This document shows positions 9,183 through 17,216 of a stretch of 64,000 nt of DNA, one piece after another; positions within the stretch are counted from its first letter, which is position 1; each line of letters starts with the position of its first letter. The notes under the pieces were generated by a model. That model was given only the letters and a program-made list of their open reading frames with translations. It ran no database searches and had not been told where the DNA came from. The translations under genes and the position numbers were made by a program. Source of the stretch: Bordetella genomosp. 5 (GTDB taxonomy: Bacteria > Pseudomonadota > Gammaproteobacteria > Burkholderiales > Burkholderiaceae_B); NCBI RefSeq assembly GCF_002261475.1, contig NZ_NEVN01000001.1, positions 496,001 to 560,000 of the forward strand, read 5' to 3'.

Positions 9183-10230
9183 GGGAGTCTCCGGAAACGG
9201 ACAGCGGCTGCGCCTTGTCGTCCGCGCTGGTCCGCGCGGCGGCGGCCGGGGGCGGGGCGGCCGGTGGCGTCCGCCGCTGCACCAGGCCGATGAGACCATC
9301 GGGCAACCAGGCGACCAGCGCGATGATGGCCAGGCCCAGCGACAGGTGCCAGTGGCGCGCGTAGTCGCCGAAGATCTCCTGCGACTGGAACAGCTCCTGC
9401 AGCAGCACCAGGGCCGCGGCGCCCAGCACCGCGCCGCCCTGGCGTGACAACCCGCCGAGAATCACCATCAGGAGCACCAGCCCGGATTGTTCCCAGGCCA
9501 ACAGCTCGGGCGTGACGAAGCCGTCCTTGAGCGCATACAGAAAGCCCGCGAGTCCGGCGAGGGTGCCGGCCAGCACGTAGGCCGCGAGCTTGTAGGGGTA
9601 GGTGGAATAGCCGGCGGCGCGCATGCGCTGCTCGTTGGTGCGGATGCCGGCGAGCGCCGCGCCGAACGGCGATCGGCGGATCAGGGCCAGCAGCACCCAG
9701 GTGATGCACAGACAGGCCAGCACGAAGAAGTAGAACGTGTTGCCGTCGGCGAGGTCGAACGGCAGCCACCCCGCGAGCCGGAGCTCGGGCCTGAAATAGA
9801 GATAGATGCCGTCGCTGCCGCCGCCCAGCTTGGTGTCGTGCATCACGTAATACGCCATCTGCGCGAAGGCGAGCGTGACCATGATGAAGTAGATGCCGCG
9901 GGTGCGCAGCACCAGGGCGCCGGTCACGAGGGCATACAGCCCGGCGATCATCAGTGCGGCCGGCAGCAGCAGCCAGAGCGAGCCCGCTTCGGACGACGGC
10001 GCCAGCAGCGCGGCGGCGTAGGCGCCCAGGCCGAAGAAGGCGGCGTGTCCGAGGCTGACCAGGCCCACGCCGCCCACCAGCAGCTGCAGGCTGAGCGCGA
10101 ACAGGCCGTAGATCATGATCTTCATGGCCAGGCCGGTGTAGTAGTCGCTGCCGGTGAACGCAAAGGCGGCCAGCGCCAGCACGGTGGCGAGCGGCAACAG
10201 GTGGCGGGAGAGGGTGCTTATCGACATCAT
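9175..10230 (-). CDS. Branched-chain-type ABC transporter permease, LivM type (benzoate cluster)
   Basis: A 351-residue inner-membrane permease with about 9-10 hydrophobic segments and LivM-type features: GLVSLGHAAFFGLGAYAAAL near the first third, the ATPase-docking EAA-like loop GIRTNEQRMRAAGYSTYPYKL, and GGLSRQGGAVLGAAALVLLQE near the end. A Pro/Ala-rich cytoplasmic tail follows (PAAPPPAAAARTSADD). It sits between LivH and LivG and should form the heterodimeric channel with LivH. Confidence 0.9.
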   Translation of the reverse strand: MMSISTLSRHLLPLATVLALAAFAFTGSDYYTGLAMKIMIYGLFALSLQLLVGGVGLVSLGHAAFFGLGAYAAALLAPSSEAGSLWLLLPAALMIAGLYALVTGALVLRTRGIYFIMVTLAFAQMAYYVMHDTKLGGGSDGIYLYFRPELRLAGWLPFDLADGNTFYFFVLACLCITWVLLALIRRSPFGAALAGIRTNEQRMRAAGYSTYPYKLAAYVLAGTLAGLAGFLYALKDGFVTPELLAWEQSGLVLLMVILGGLSRQGGAVLGAAALVLLQELFQSQEIFGDYARHWHLSLGLAIIALVAWLPDGLIGLVQRRTPPAAPPPAAAARTSADDKAQPLSVSGDSHA

Positions 10231-10242
10231 CGGCTCCAGCCG

Positions 10243-11124
10243 TCAACCGTGCTTGAACAGGCCCTCGGGCCGGTACAGCAGGATCGCCGCCATCAACACA
10301 TAGACCAGCACGCCCGCGGCGGCCGGAAAGAAAACCTGGCCGTAGGTCTCGACCGCCGCGACCAGCATCGCGGCGAAGAACGTGCCGCGTACCGAGCCGA
10401 TGCCGCCGATCACCACCACCACGAAACAGATGATCAGGACGCCGTGGCCCATGCCGGGATAGACCGACGACATCGGCGCGGCCAGCGCGCCCGCCAACGC
10501 GGCCAGCGCCACGCCGCCGGCGAACACCCAGCGATAGAGCCGGTTGATGTCGATGCCGAGCGAACCGATCATCTCGCGATTGCTGGCGCCGGCGCGCACC
10601 ATCATGCCGACCCGCGTACGCGTGATGATCCAGTAGAGCAGGCCGCAGACGGCCAGCGCGGCCCCGGCCACGAAGAGGCGATAGACCGGATAAGTCATCA
10701 CATCGCCCAGCGGCACGGTGCCGGCCAGCCAGGCCGGCATCGGCACGCCGTGCACGTCGTTGCCCACCAGCATGCTGCGCAGTTCCTCGAACACCAGGAT
10801 CAGGCCGTAGGTCATCAACACCTGCTGCAGATGGTCCCGGCGATACAGGAACGAGAAGAACAGCGCCTCCAGCACGTAACCCAGCACCACCGCGGCCAGC
10901 ACGCACACGAGCAGCGTGACGAAGAAGCCGCCGCCCAGCGTGCGCTCGACCAGCGGGCCGAGCGCGAACGCCATGTAGGCGCCGATCATGTAGAAGCTGC
11001 CATGGGCCAGGTTGATGATGCCCATGATGCCGAAGATCAGCGTCAGCCCGCTCGCGACCAGGAACAGCAACAGGCCGTATTGCAGGGCATTGAGCGTGTG
11101 GATCAGGAAGATGCCGGAGTCCAT
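10243..11124 (-). CDS. Branched-chain-type ABC transporter permease, LivH type (benzoate cluster)
   Basis: A 293-residue permease with the LivH hallmarks ASGLTLIFGIMGIINLAHGS near the N-terminus and the coupling-loop region ITRTRVGMMVRAGASNREM, followed by VVVVIGGIGSVRGTFFAA. ATG 11124 (MDSGIFLIHTLN) is used; residues read upstream of it overlap the end of the binding-protein gene and look unrelated. The gene lies 16 bp downstream of the binding-protein gene. Confidence 0.92.
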   Translation of the reverse strand: MDSGIFLIHTLNALQYGLLLFLVASGLTLIFGIMGIINLAHGSFYMIGAYMAFALGPLVERTLGGGFFVTLLVCVLAAVVLGYVLEALFFSFLYRRDHLQQVLMTYGLILVFEELRSMLVGNDVHGVPMPAWLAGTVPLGDVMTYPVYRLFVAGAALAVCGLLYWIITRTRVGMMVRAGASNREMIGSLGIDINRLYRWVFAGGVALAALAGALAAPMSSVYPGMGHGVLIICFVVVVIGGIGSVRGTFFAAMLVAAVETYGQVFFPAAAGVLVYVLMAAILLYRPEGLFKHG

Positions 11125-11140
11125 GGCGCTGCCCCGTGCC

Positions 11141-12310
11141 TTACAGCTTGCAGCCGCGCGCGGGATCCGCGAGCTTCTGCACCGCGACGCGCTGCACCTT
11201 GTTCTCCATGCCGTCGACCTTGCGCAGATAGATGTCCTGCACAGGATTGCCGGCCGGCGACAGCGTGAACGCGCCGCGGGGGCTGTCGATCGTGGCGGCG
11301 CGCATCGCATTGCGGAAATCGGCCTTCTTGCCGATATCGCCCTTCACCGCGCCCAGCCCCGCCTGCATCAGCTGCGCCGCGTCGTAGCCCTGCACGGCAT
11401 AGACATCCGGCTGCAGCTTGTAGGCCTTGTCATAGGCCGCGCGGAAGGCGTTGTCGCGCGGCGTGTTCAGGCCGTCCGCATAGTGCAGCGTGGTCAGCAG
11501 GCCCTGCGCGGACGCACCCTGCGCCTGCAGCGTGCCATCGGTCAGGAAGCCCGACCCGTACAGCGGGATGGTCTTGCCCAGCCCGGCCGCGTGGTAATCC
11601 TGCACGAATTTCACCGCGCCGCCGCCCGCGAAGAAGGTGAACACCATGTCGGGCTTGGCCGCCGCGATCTCGGTCAGCACGGACTGGAACTCGACGTTGG
11701 GGAAGGGCACCGTCAGATCCTTGACGACCTTGCCGCCGGCCTTCTCGAAGCCTTCGCGAAAGCCCTTGACCGCCTCTTCGCCCGCCGCGTATTTCCAGGT
11801 CACCGTGATGGCCGTCTTGCGGCCTTCGGCGGCCGCAACCGGGCCCATGGCATAGGCGGGCTGCCAGTTGGTGAACGAGGTGCGGAAGATGCCGGGGCCG
11901 CACATCGGCCCGGTGATCGCGTCGGCGCCGGCATTCGCCACGATGAGCGTGGTGTCGCTGTCCTTGGCCGCCTTGGCCAGCGCCATCGCCACGCCCGAGT
12001 GCACCGTGCCGACCACCACATCGACCTGGTCGCGCTTGATCAGGCGGTTGGCGTTTTCCGAGGCCTTGGCCGGGTTCGATTCGTCGTCCACCTTGAAGTA
12101 TTCGACTTCGCGGCCGCCGAGCTTGCCGCCCTGTTCCTGTACGTAGAGTTTGAAGCCGTTCTCGATGGCGGTGCCGAGCGCCGCATAGGTGCCGCTGTAA
12201 GGCAGCATGAAGCCCACTTTGATTTTGTCGGCCGCGTGGGCGGGAGAGGCGAGCAGCAACAGGGCGCCGGTGCCGGCAAGCAGCGCAGCGCGATTCAGGA
12301 TCGGGGTCAT
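11141..12310 (-). CDS. Branched-chain-type ABC substrate-binding protein (probable benzoate/aromatic acid receptor)
   Basis: A 389-residue periplasmic-binding-fold type I receptor. The signal peptide ends at ASPAHA followed by ADKIKVGFMLPYSGTYAALG, the usual start of LivJ/K-like proteins, and VDVVVGTVHSGVAMALAKAA is the conserved second strand-helix pair. It is the first importer gene after benzoate-CoA ligase, so an aromatic carboxylate is the most likely ligand; receptors of this family are standard companions of box clusters. The ligand assignment is from context only. Confidence 0.88.
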   Translation of the reverse strand: MTPILNRAALLAGTGALLLLASPAHAADKIKVGFMLPYSGTYAALGTAIENGFKLYVQEQGGKLGGREVEYFKVDDESNPAKASENANRLIKRDQVDVVVGTVHSGVAMALAKAAKDSDTTLIVANAGADAITGPMCGPGIFRTSFTNWQPAYAMGPVAAAEGRKTAITVTWKYAAGEEAVKGFREGFEKAGGKVVKDLTVPFPNVEFQSVLTEIAAAKPDMVFTFFAGGGAVKFVQDYHAAGLGKTIPLYGSGFLTDGTLQAQGASAQGLLTTLHYADGLNTPRDNAFRAAYDKAYKLQPDVYAVQGYDAAQLMQAGLGAVKGDIGKKADFRNAMRAATIDSPRGAFTLSPAGNPVQDIYLRKVDGMENKVQRVAVQKLADPARGCKL

Positions 12311-12407
12311 GGCGGATGTCTCCTGTGGTTGTTATCGGCCGCGTGTGAGGGGTGGCCGGCGTGTCGGCGGACTGTCGACGAAAGACTTCGGGATCAACGA
12401 GGGGCGG

Positions 12408-13967
12408 CTACAGCGACGCTTCTTCGAGCTGCCGCAGGCGAAAGCGCTGGATCTTGCCGGTCGCGGTCTTGGGCAGCTCTTCGGTGAAATTGATTTGGCG
12501 CGGGTACTTGAAGGGCGCGAGATGCTGCTTCACGTACTGCTGCAGCGCCGCGCCGGTATCCTCGTCCGGCGCGTAGCCCGGCCGCAGCACCACGTAGGCC
12601 TTGGTCTTGACCAGCCCGTCGTGGTCCGGCACGCCGATCACGGCCGCCTCGAGCACCGCCTCGTGCTGGATCAGCACGTTCTCGACCTCGACGGGCGACA
12701 CATACTGGCCGCTGACCTTGATCATGTCGTCGCTGCGGCCGGCATAGGTGTAGTAGCCGTCGGCGTCGCACACGTATTTGTCGCCGCTCTTGAGCCAGTC
12801 GCCCAGAAAGCACTGGCGCGTCTTGTCGCGGTTGTTCCAGTACATCAGTGCCGCGCTCGGCCCCTTGATGTAGAGATCGCCGATGGCGCCGATCGCCACG
12901 GGCTGGCCCGCGTCGTCGCGCAGCTGCACCTCGTAGCCGGGCACCGGCTTGCCGGTGGTGCCGTAGCGAAACTGGTCGGCCTGGTTCGACAGAAAGATGT
13001 GCAGCATTTCGGTGGAACCGATGCCGTCCAGGATCCGGCAGCCGAAATGACGCGTGAAGCGCTCGCCGATGTCGCGCGGCAGCGCCTCGCCGGCAGAGGT
13101 ACAGACGCGCAGCGCGACCTGGCCCCGGTCCGGCAGATCGGTGGCCGCCAGCATGCTGGCGTACAGCGTCGGCACGCCATAGAAAATCGAGGGCCGATGC
13201 GTGACGAGGCGTTGGAATACCGCCTGCGGCGTGGGCCGCTCGGCCATTAGCACCGTGGTGGCGCCGACCGACAGCGGAAACGTCAGCCCGTTGCCCAGCC
13301 CGTAGGCGAAAAACAGCTTGGCGGCCGAGAACACCACGTCGTCCTCGCGGATGCCTAGCACGGGCTTGGCGTAGAGCTCGGCGGTATGCCACAGGTTGCC
13401 GTGCGTATGCACCACGCCCTTGGGCTTGCCGGTCGACCCGGACGAATAAAGCCAGAACGCGATCTCGTCGGCCAGCGTGCGGGTCGCGGGCGCGATCGGC
13501 GCGTCGGCCAGCAGGGTCTCGAACGCCAGATCGCCGGGCTGCCCCGTTGCCGTGGGCTGCGACACGATGGTGTGTTCGATGTCGCCCGGCCCCTGCGCGA
13601 GCGCCTGGCGCAGCGTCGGCAGCAGTGCGCCGGACACGACCAGCGCGCGTGCGCGGCAATGCGTGGCGATATAGGCGTAGTCGTCGGGCGTGAGCAGCGT
13701 GTTCACCGCGACCGGCACCACGCCGGCATGCAAGGCCCCGAGAAACGCGACCGGCCAGTCCACCGTGTCGTGCATGACGAGCAGCACGCGCTCTTCGCGG
13801 CGCAGGCCCAGCTGGCGCAGCGCACCGGCGAAGCGGGCCACGCGCTCGGCCAGTTCGCCGTAGCTGAGCTGACGATGGTCGTCTATATAGGCGGTCTTGG
13901 CCGCGCGCGGCGCGTTCAGCGCCGCCAGGTAGCTGGCGTAGTTCAGCTCGGTCGGGCAGTCATGCAT
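12408..13967 (-). CDS. bclA: Benzoate-CoA ligase (AMP-forming)
   Basis: A 519-residue adenylate-forming enzyme that activates benzoate with ATP and CoA to benzoyl-CoA, the first step of the box pathway. The P-loop-like motif YSSGSTGKPKGVVH is at about residues 174-187, followed by GRSDDMIKVSGQYVSP (hinge region) and the catalytic lysine K505 in TATGKIQR. Start ATG 13967 has a GGAG ribosome site 6-7 bases upstream. The N-terminal FWLYSSGSTG and KLFFAYGLGNGLTFP stretches fit benzoate/aryl-CoA ligases better than acetyl-CoA synthetases. It leads the importer operon and is divergent from boxR. 4-Hydroxybenzoate or aminobenzoate ligase activity cannot be excluded. Confidence 0.9.
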   Translation of the reverse strand: MHDCPTELNYASYLAALNAPRAAKTAYIDDHRQLSYGELAERVARFAGALRQLGLRREERVLLVMHDTVDWPVAFLGALHAGVVPVAVNTLLTPDDYAYIATHCRARALVVSGALLPTLRQALAQGPGDIEHTIVSQPTATGQPGDLAFETLLADAPIAPATRTLADEIAFWLYSSGSTGKPKGVVHTHGNLWHTAELYAKPVLGIREDDVVFSAAKLFFAYGLGNGLTFPLSVGATTVLMAERPTPQAVFQRLVTHRPSIFYGVPTLYASMLAATDLPDRGQVALRVCTSAGEALPRDIGERFTRHFGCRILDGIGSTEMLHIFLSNQADQFRYGTTGKPVPGYEVQLRDDAGQPVAIGAIGDLYIKGPSAALMYWNNRDKTRQCFLGDWLKSGDKYVCDADGYYTYAGRSDDMIKVSGQYVSPVEVENVLIQHEAVLEAAVIGVPDHDGLVKTKAYVVLRPGYAPDEDTGAALQQYVKQHLAPFKYPRQINFTEELPKTATGKIQRFRLRQLEEASL

Positions 13968-14060
13968 GGTTGTCTCCTCGAGGGGCCGGGTCCGGGCCGT
14001 CGTGCGGCTCTGAAGGACTCCGGTTGGCGCGTGTCGATAGGCGGCCAAGATGCGGTGCGT

Positions 14061-14285
14061 TCAGGGCGGACGCGCGCGGGCGAATGAGGTCATGGCGGGT
14101 GTCATGCGGCGGCGCCGCCCCCCCGCGATGCCGCCCAGACAGGCCTCGAACAGACGGGCATACCACTCGCTTTGCGGGCCCAGGTCGCGATTCAGGCGGG
14201 CCTGGAGCTGCGCGTCCAGCGGGGCCGGGCCGATCTGGTCCGTGGCTTCCCGGACCAGGCTATGGAACTGTTCAGGCGTACTCAT
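14061..14285 (-). pseudogene. Truncated remnant resembling the DUF4863 / 4-hydroxylaminobenzoate-lyase-like family
   Basis: A 74-codon frame between benzoate-CoA ligase and boxR. Its first 55 or so residues (MSTPEQFHSLVREATDQIG, then PLDAQLQARLNRDLGP and CLGGIAGG) look like the N-terminus of the DUF4863 family, normally about 160-170 residues and, as I recall, often encoded in box clusters. After that the sequence turns into an Arg-rich, unconserved tail and stops. The roughly 90 bp left before bclA cannot hold the rest, and no other frame resumes the expected sequence, so a 3' deletion is likely. A functional short protein is a less likely alternative. Family assignment is from memory of its pattern. 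Confidence 0.45.
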
Positions 14286-14324
14286 GGCAGCGTCCTTTAC
14301 ACTAACGACCCCGCGTCTTCCGGA

Positions 14325-14338
14325 TGCAAAACAGTGCG
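14325..14338. promoter_or_regulatory. boxR: Candidate BoxR site, bclA-boxR intergenic region
   Basis: TGCA-AAACAG-TGCG, one mismatch to the TGCA-N6-TGCA operator described for BoxR in Azoarcus. It lies between the remnant gene and boxR (14286-14475) and would control the bclA-importer operon, boxR itself, or both. The match is seen; binding is inferred. Confidence 0.4.
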
Positions 14339-14475
14339 TGTTTTTGCCGGGCGCCGCGGGCGTTTTCAGCCGAACTTCATGCAGGTGATGGAAAAATAGT
14401 GCTTTAAAAAGCGAGCGTCAAGCACTATAGTTCATGTCACCTTGCGTTTAAGGGTTATTGCGGAGCATCTATCCC

Positions 14476-15384
14476 ATGGAGCAAGCGCTCGAATCTGCGC
14501 CGACCGAACCGCGGCGCGAGGCGTTCCTGATCGCCCTGGGCGAGCGGGTGCGGCGCCTGCGCGCCATCCGCGGCATGACGCGCAAAAGCCTGGCCCAGAG
14601 CACCGGGGTATCCGAGCGCCATCTGGCCAATCTCGAACACGGGGTGGGCAATGCCTCGATCCTCGTGCTGCTGCAAATCGCGCGCGCCTTCAATTGCGCG
14701 CTGGCCGAGCTGGTGGGCGACGTCACCACCGAGTCGCCCGAGTGGCTGTTGATCCGCGAACTGCTCAGCGGCCGCAGCGAATCCGACCTGCAGCGCGCGC
14801 GCGAGGTGCTGACCCAGCTCTTCGGCGTGGGCGCGGGCGCGCAGCGTCCCAATCGTTACCAGCGCATCGCGCTGATCGGCCTGCGTGGCGCCGGCAAGTC
14901 CACGCTGGGCCAGATGCTGGCCGACGATCTCGGCTATCCGTTCATCGAGCTCAACAAGGAGATCGAGCGGGTGGCGGGCTGCAGCATCCTCGAGATCCAC
15001 AATCTGTACGGCCCCAATGCCTACCGCCGCTACGAGCGGCGCGCGCTCGAAGAGGCGGTGCAGATCTACCCCGAGATGGTGCTGGCCACGCCCGGCGGCC
15101 TGGTGTCGGAGCCGGCCACGCTCAACCTGCTGCTCACGCACTGCTATACGGTCTGGCTGCGCGCCACCCCTGAAGAGCACATGGGGCGGGTCATGGCGCA
15201 GGGCGACTTCCGGCCGATGTCCGGCAACAACGAAGCCATGGCCGACCTGAAGCGGATCCTGGCCGGGCGCGAGGCCTTCTATGCCAAGGCCGATCTCACC
15301 TGGGTGACCAGCGAGCTGAGCCTGCCCGAGAGCTTTGCCGGGCTGCGCACGCAGGTGCGCAAGGCCTGCGGCCTGCCTCTGTAA
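14476..15384 (+). CDS. boxR: Benzoyl-CoA-responsive regulator BoxR (XRE HTH fused to shikimate-kinase-like domain)
   Basis: A 302-residue protein with an N-terminal XRE-type helix-turn-helix (about residues 20-78; TRKSLAQSTGVSERHLANLE) joined to a shikimate-kinase-like C-terminal domain with Walker A GLRGAGKST at about 135-143 and AGRE/LRATPEEHMGRV lid-like elements. This fusion is diagnostic of BoxR/BzdR, which represses box genes and responds to benzoyl-CoA through the kinase-like domain. ATG 14476 has a GGAG sequence about 10 bases upstream; a TTG at 14458 would add six residues. It is divergent from bclA and upstream of boxCBA, with TGCA-type operators on both sides. Confidence 0.92.
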   Translation: MEQALESAPTEPRREAFLIALGERVRRLRAIRGMTRKSLAQSTGVSERHLANLEHGVGNASILVLLQIARAFNCALAELVGDVTTESPEWLLIRELLSGRSESDLQRAREVLTQLFGVGAGAQRPNRYQRIALIGLRGAGKSTLGQMLADDLGYPFIELNKEIERVAGCSILEIHNLYGPNAYRRYERRALEEAVQIYPEMVLATPGGLVSEPATLNLLLTHCYTVWLRATPEEHMGRVMAQGDFRPMSGNNEAMADLKRILAGREAFYAKADLTWVTSELSLPESFAGLRTQVRKACGLPL

Positions 15385-15389
15385 AAAAC

Positions 15390-15403
15390 TGCATTTTTGT
15401 GCA
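15390..15403. promoter_or_regulatory. boxC: BoxR operator candidate, perfect TGCA-N6-TGCA
   Basis: TGCA-TTTTTG-TGCA, an exact match to the TGCA-N6-TGCA pattern known for BoxR, only 6 bp after the boxR stop and 115 bp before boxC. It is the best of four sites in this cluster. Confidence 0.6.
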
Positions 15404-15429
15404 CGTCGTGCTTGACGTGCCTACTCTCG

Positions 15430-15443
15430 CGCACTATTCTGCA
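15430..15443. promoter_or_regulatory. boxC: BoxR operator candidate (one mismatch), boxC promoter
   Basis: CGCA-CTATTC-TGCA. Together with 15459-15472 it forms an inverted pair (GCACTATTCTGCA versus GCACAATACTGCA read on the other strand) with a 15-bp gap. The pair flanks an AT-rich stretch (ATTTTAATTCAT), a plausible -10 region for boxCBA. Confidence 0.5.
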
Positions 15444-15458
15444 TTTTAATTCATCACA

Positions 15459-15472
15459 TGCAGTATTGTGCC
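15459..15472. promoter_or_regulatory. boxC: BoxR operator candidate (one mismatch), inverted partner
   Basis: TGCA-GTATTG-TGCC, the inverted partner of 15430-15443. Its position 45 bp ahead of the boxC ATG would allow it to block the promoter or the early transcript. Confidence 0.5.
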
Positions 15473-15517
15473 TCTGTGATGAGACACAGGCACCGAGAGA
15501 GGCCGTAGGAGACAAGC

Positions 15518-17173
15518 ATGAGTTCTGTTGCACCTGCAGTGGATTTCCGCACCGATCCGAGCCGCTACCGCCATTGGCGGCTCAGTTGCGAGGGCAGCGT
15601 CGCCACCCTGGCGATGGACGTGGCCGAGGACGCAGGCTTGCGCCCCGGCTACAAGCTCAAGCTCAATTCCTACGACCTCGGCGTCGACATCGAACTGCAC
15701 GACGCCCTGCAGCGCATCCGCTTCGAGCATCCCGAAGTGCGCACGGTCGTGGTGACCAGCATGAAAGACCGCGTGTTCTGTTCGGGCGCCAACATCTTCA
15801 TGCTGGGCCTGTCGTCGCATGCCTGGAAGGTGAACTTCTGCAAGTTCACCAACGAGACCCGCAATGGCATGGAGGACGCCAGCCAGTACAGCGGCCTGAA
15901 ATTCATCGCCGCGCTCAATGGCGCGTGCGCGGGCGGCGGCTACGAGCTGGCGCTGGCCTGCGACGAAATTCTGCTGGTCGACGACCGGTCATCGGCCGTC
16001 GCGCTGCCCGAAGTGCCGCTGCTGGGCGTGCTGCCGGGCACCGGCGGACTCACCCGCGTGACCGACAAGCGCCGCGTGCGGCACGATCACGCCGACATCT
16101 TCTGCACCCTGGTGGAAGGCGTGCGCGGCCAGCGCGCCAAGGACTGGCGTCTGGTCGACGACGTGGTCAAACCCGCGCAGTTCCAGGAGGCCGTGCAGGC
16201 GCGTGCCCGGGCGCTGGCCGAGACCAGCGATCGCCCGGGCGGCCAGGGCGTGGCGCTCACGCCGCTTGCCCGCGAGGCCGACGCCCAAGGGCTGCGCTAT
16301 CGCCATGTGGACGTGGCGATCGATCGCGAGGCGCGCCAGGCCACCTGGACGATATGCGCGCCGCAGGCGCCGGTGGCCGATGAGATCGGCGCCATCGTCG
16401 AGGCCGGCGCGGACTGGTGGCCGCTGGCGCTGGCGCGCGAGCTCGACGATGCGATTCTCTATATGCGCACCAATGAGCTCGACATCGGCACCTGGGTGCT
16501 CAAGACCGAAGGCGATCCCGCCCAGGTACTGGCCGCCGACGCGGTGCTCGAACGCCATGCCGGCCACTGGTTCGTGCGCGAGACCACCGGCATGTTGCGC
16601 CGGACCTTCGCACGCCTGGATGTCACCTCCCGCACGCTGTTCGCGTTCATCGAGCCGGGCTCGTGTTTCGTGGGCACGCTGCTCGAGCTGGCGCTGTCGG
16701 CCGATCGCATCTACATGCGCGACGACGAAGAGGCCGACGCGCCCGCGCGCATCACGCTCAACGAGCGCAATTTCGGCGCCTACCCGATGGTCACCGGCCA
16801 GAGCCGGCTGCAGCGCCGATTCTACGAAGAGGCCGCGGCACTCGAGCCGCTGCGCGGCGCGGCCGGCCGGGCGCTGGATGCGCGCGAGGCGCTGGCGCTG
16901 GGGCTCGTCACCTACGCACCCGACGAGCTGGATTGGGACGACGAGATCCGCCTCGCGCTCGAAGAGCGCCGGGCGCTGTCGCCCGACGCGCTCACGGGCA
17001 TGGAGGCCAATCTGCGCTTCGGCGGCAAGGAGAACATGGCGACGCGCATCTTCGGGCGTCTGACCGCGTGGCAGAACTGGATTTTCAATCGTCCCAACGC
17101 GGTGGGCGAGAAGGGTGCGCTCAAGCTGTACGGCAAGGGCGAGCAGGCCAATTTCGACTGGAACCGGGTCTGA
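15518..17173 (+). CDS. boxC: 2,3-epoxybenzoyl-CoA dihydrolase (benzoyl-CoA-dihydrodiol lyase) BoxC
   Basis: A 551-residue crotonase-superfamily enzyme, the full BoxC length. BoxC hydrolytically opens 2,3-epoxybenzoyl-CoA to 3,4-dehydroadipyl-CoA semialdehyde and formate. Two crotonase-like halves are visible: the first contains DRVFCSGANIFMLGLSSHAWK and NGACAGGGYELALACDEILLVDD (oxyanion-hole region), the second FAFIEPGSCFVGTLLELALSADRIYM. ATG 15518 has a ribosome site (GTAGGAGACA). First gene of boxCBA; 43 bp precede boxB. Confidence 0.95.
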   Translation: MSSVAPAVDFRTDPSRYRHWRLSCEGSVATLAMDVAEDAGLRPGYKLKLNSYDLGVDIELHDALQRIRFEHPEVRTVVVTSMKDRVFCSGANIFMLGLSSHAWKVNFCKFTNETRNGMEDASQYSGLKFIAALNGACAGGGYELALACDEILLVDDRSSAVALPEVPLLGVLPGTGGLTRVTDKRRVRHDHADIFCTLVEGVRGQRAKDWRLVDDVVKPAQFQEAVQARARALAETSDRPGGQGVALTPLAREADAQGLRYRHVDVAIDREARQATWTICAPQAPVADEIGAIVEAGADWWPLALARELDDAILYMRTNELDIGTWVLKTEGDPAQVLAADAVLERHAGHWFVRETTGMLRRTFARLDVTSRTLFAFIEPGSCFVGTLLELALSADRIYMRDDEEADAPARITLNERNFGAYPMVTGQSRLQRRFYEEAAALEPLRGAAGRALDAREALALGLVTYAPDELDWDDEIRLALEERRALSPDALTGMEANLRFGGKENMATRIFGRLTAWQNWIFNRPNAVGEKGALKLYGKGEQANFDWNRV

Positions 17174-17216
17174 GCGCGACGCGTTCGGCGTCAGCGTTCC
17201 CCCATCGGAGAGAGAC

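Noticed and set aside
9487-11268. Long Gln/His/Arg-rich plus-strand frame across the LIV genes
   Set aside because: Antisense shadow of LivM and LivH, whose membrane-protein sequences are unmistakable.
14458-14475. TTG start for boxR adding six residues
   Set aside because: ATG 14476 has a usable GGAG upstream and places the helix-turn-helix normally; TTG is possible but less likely.
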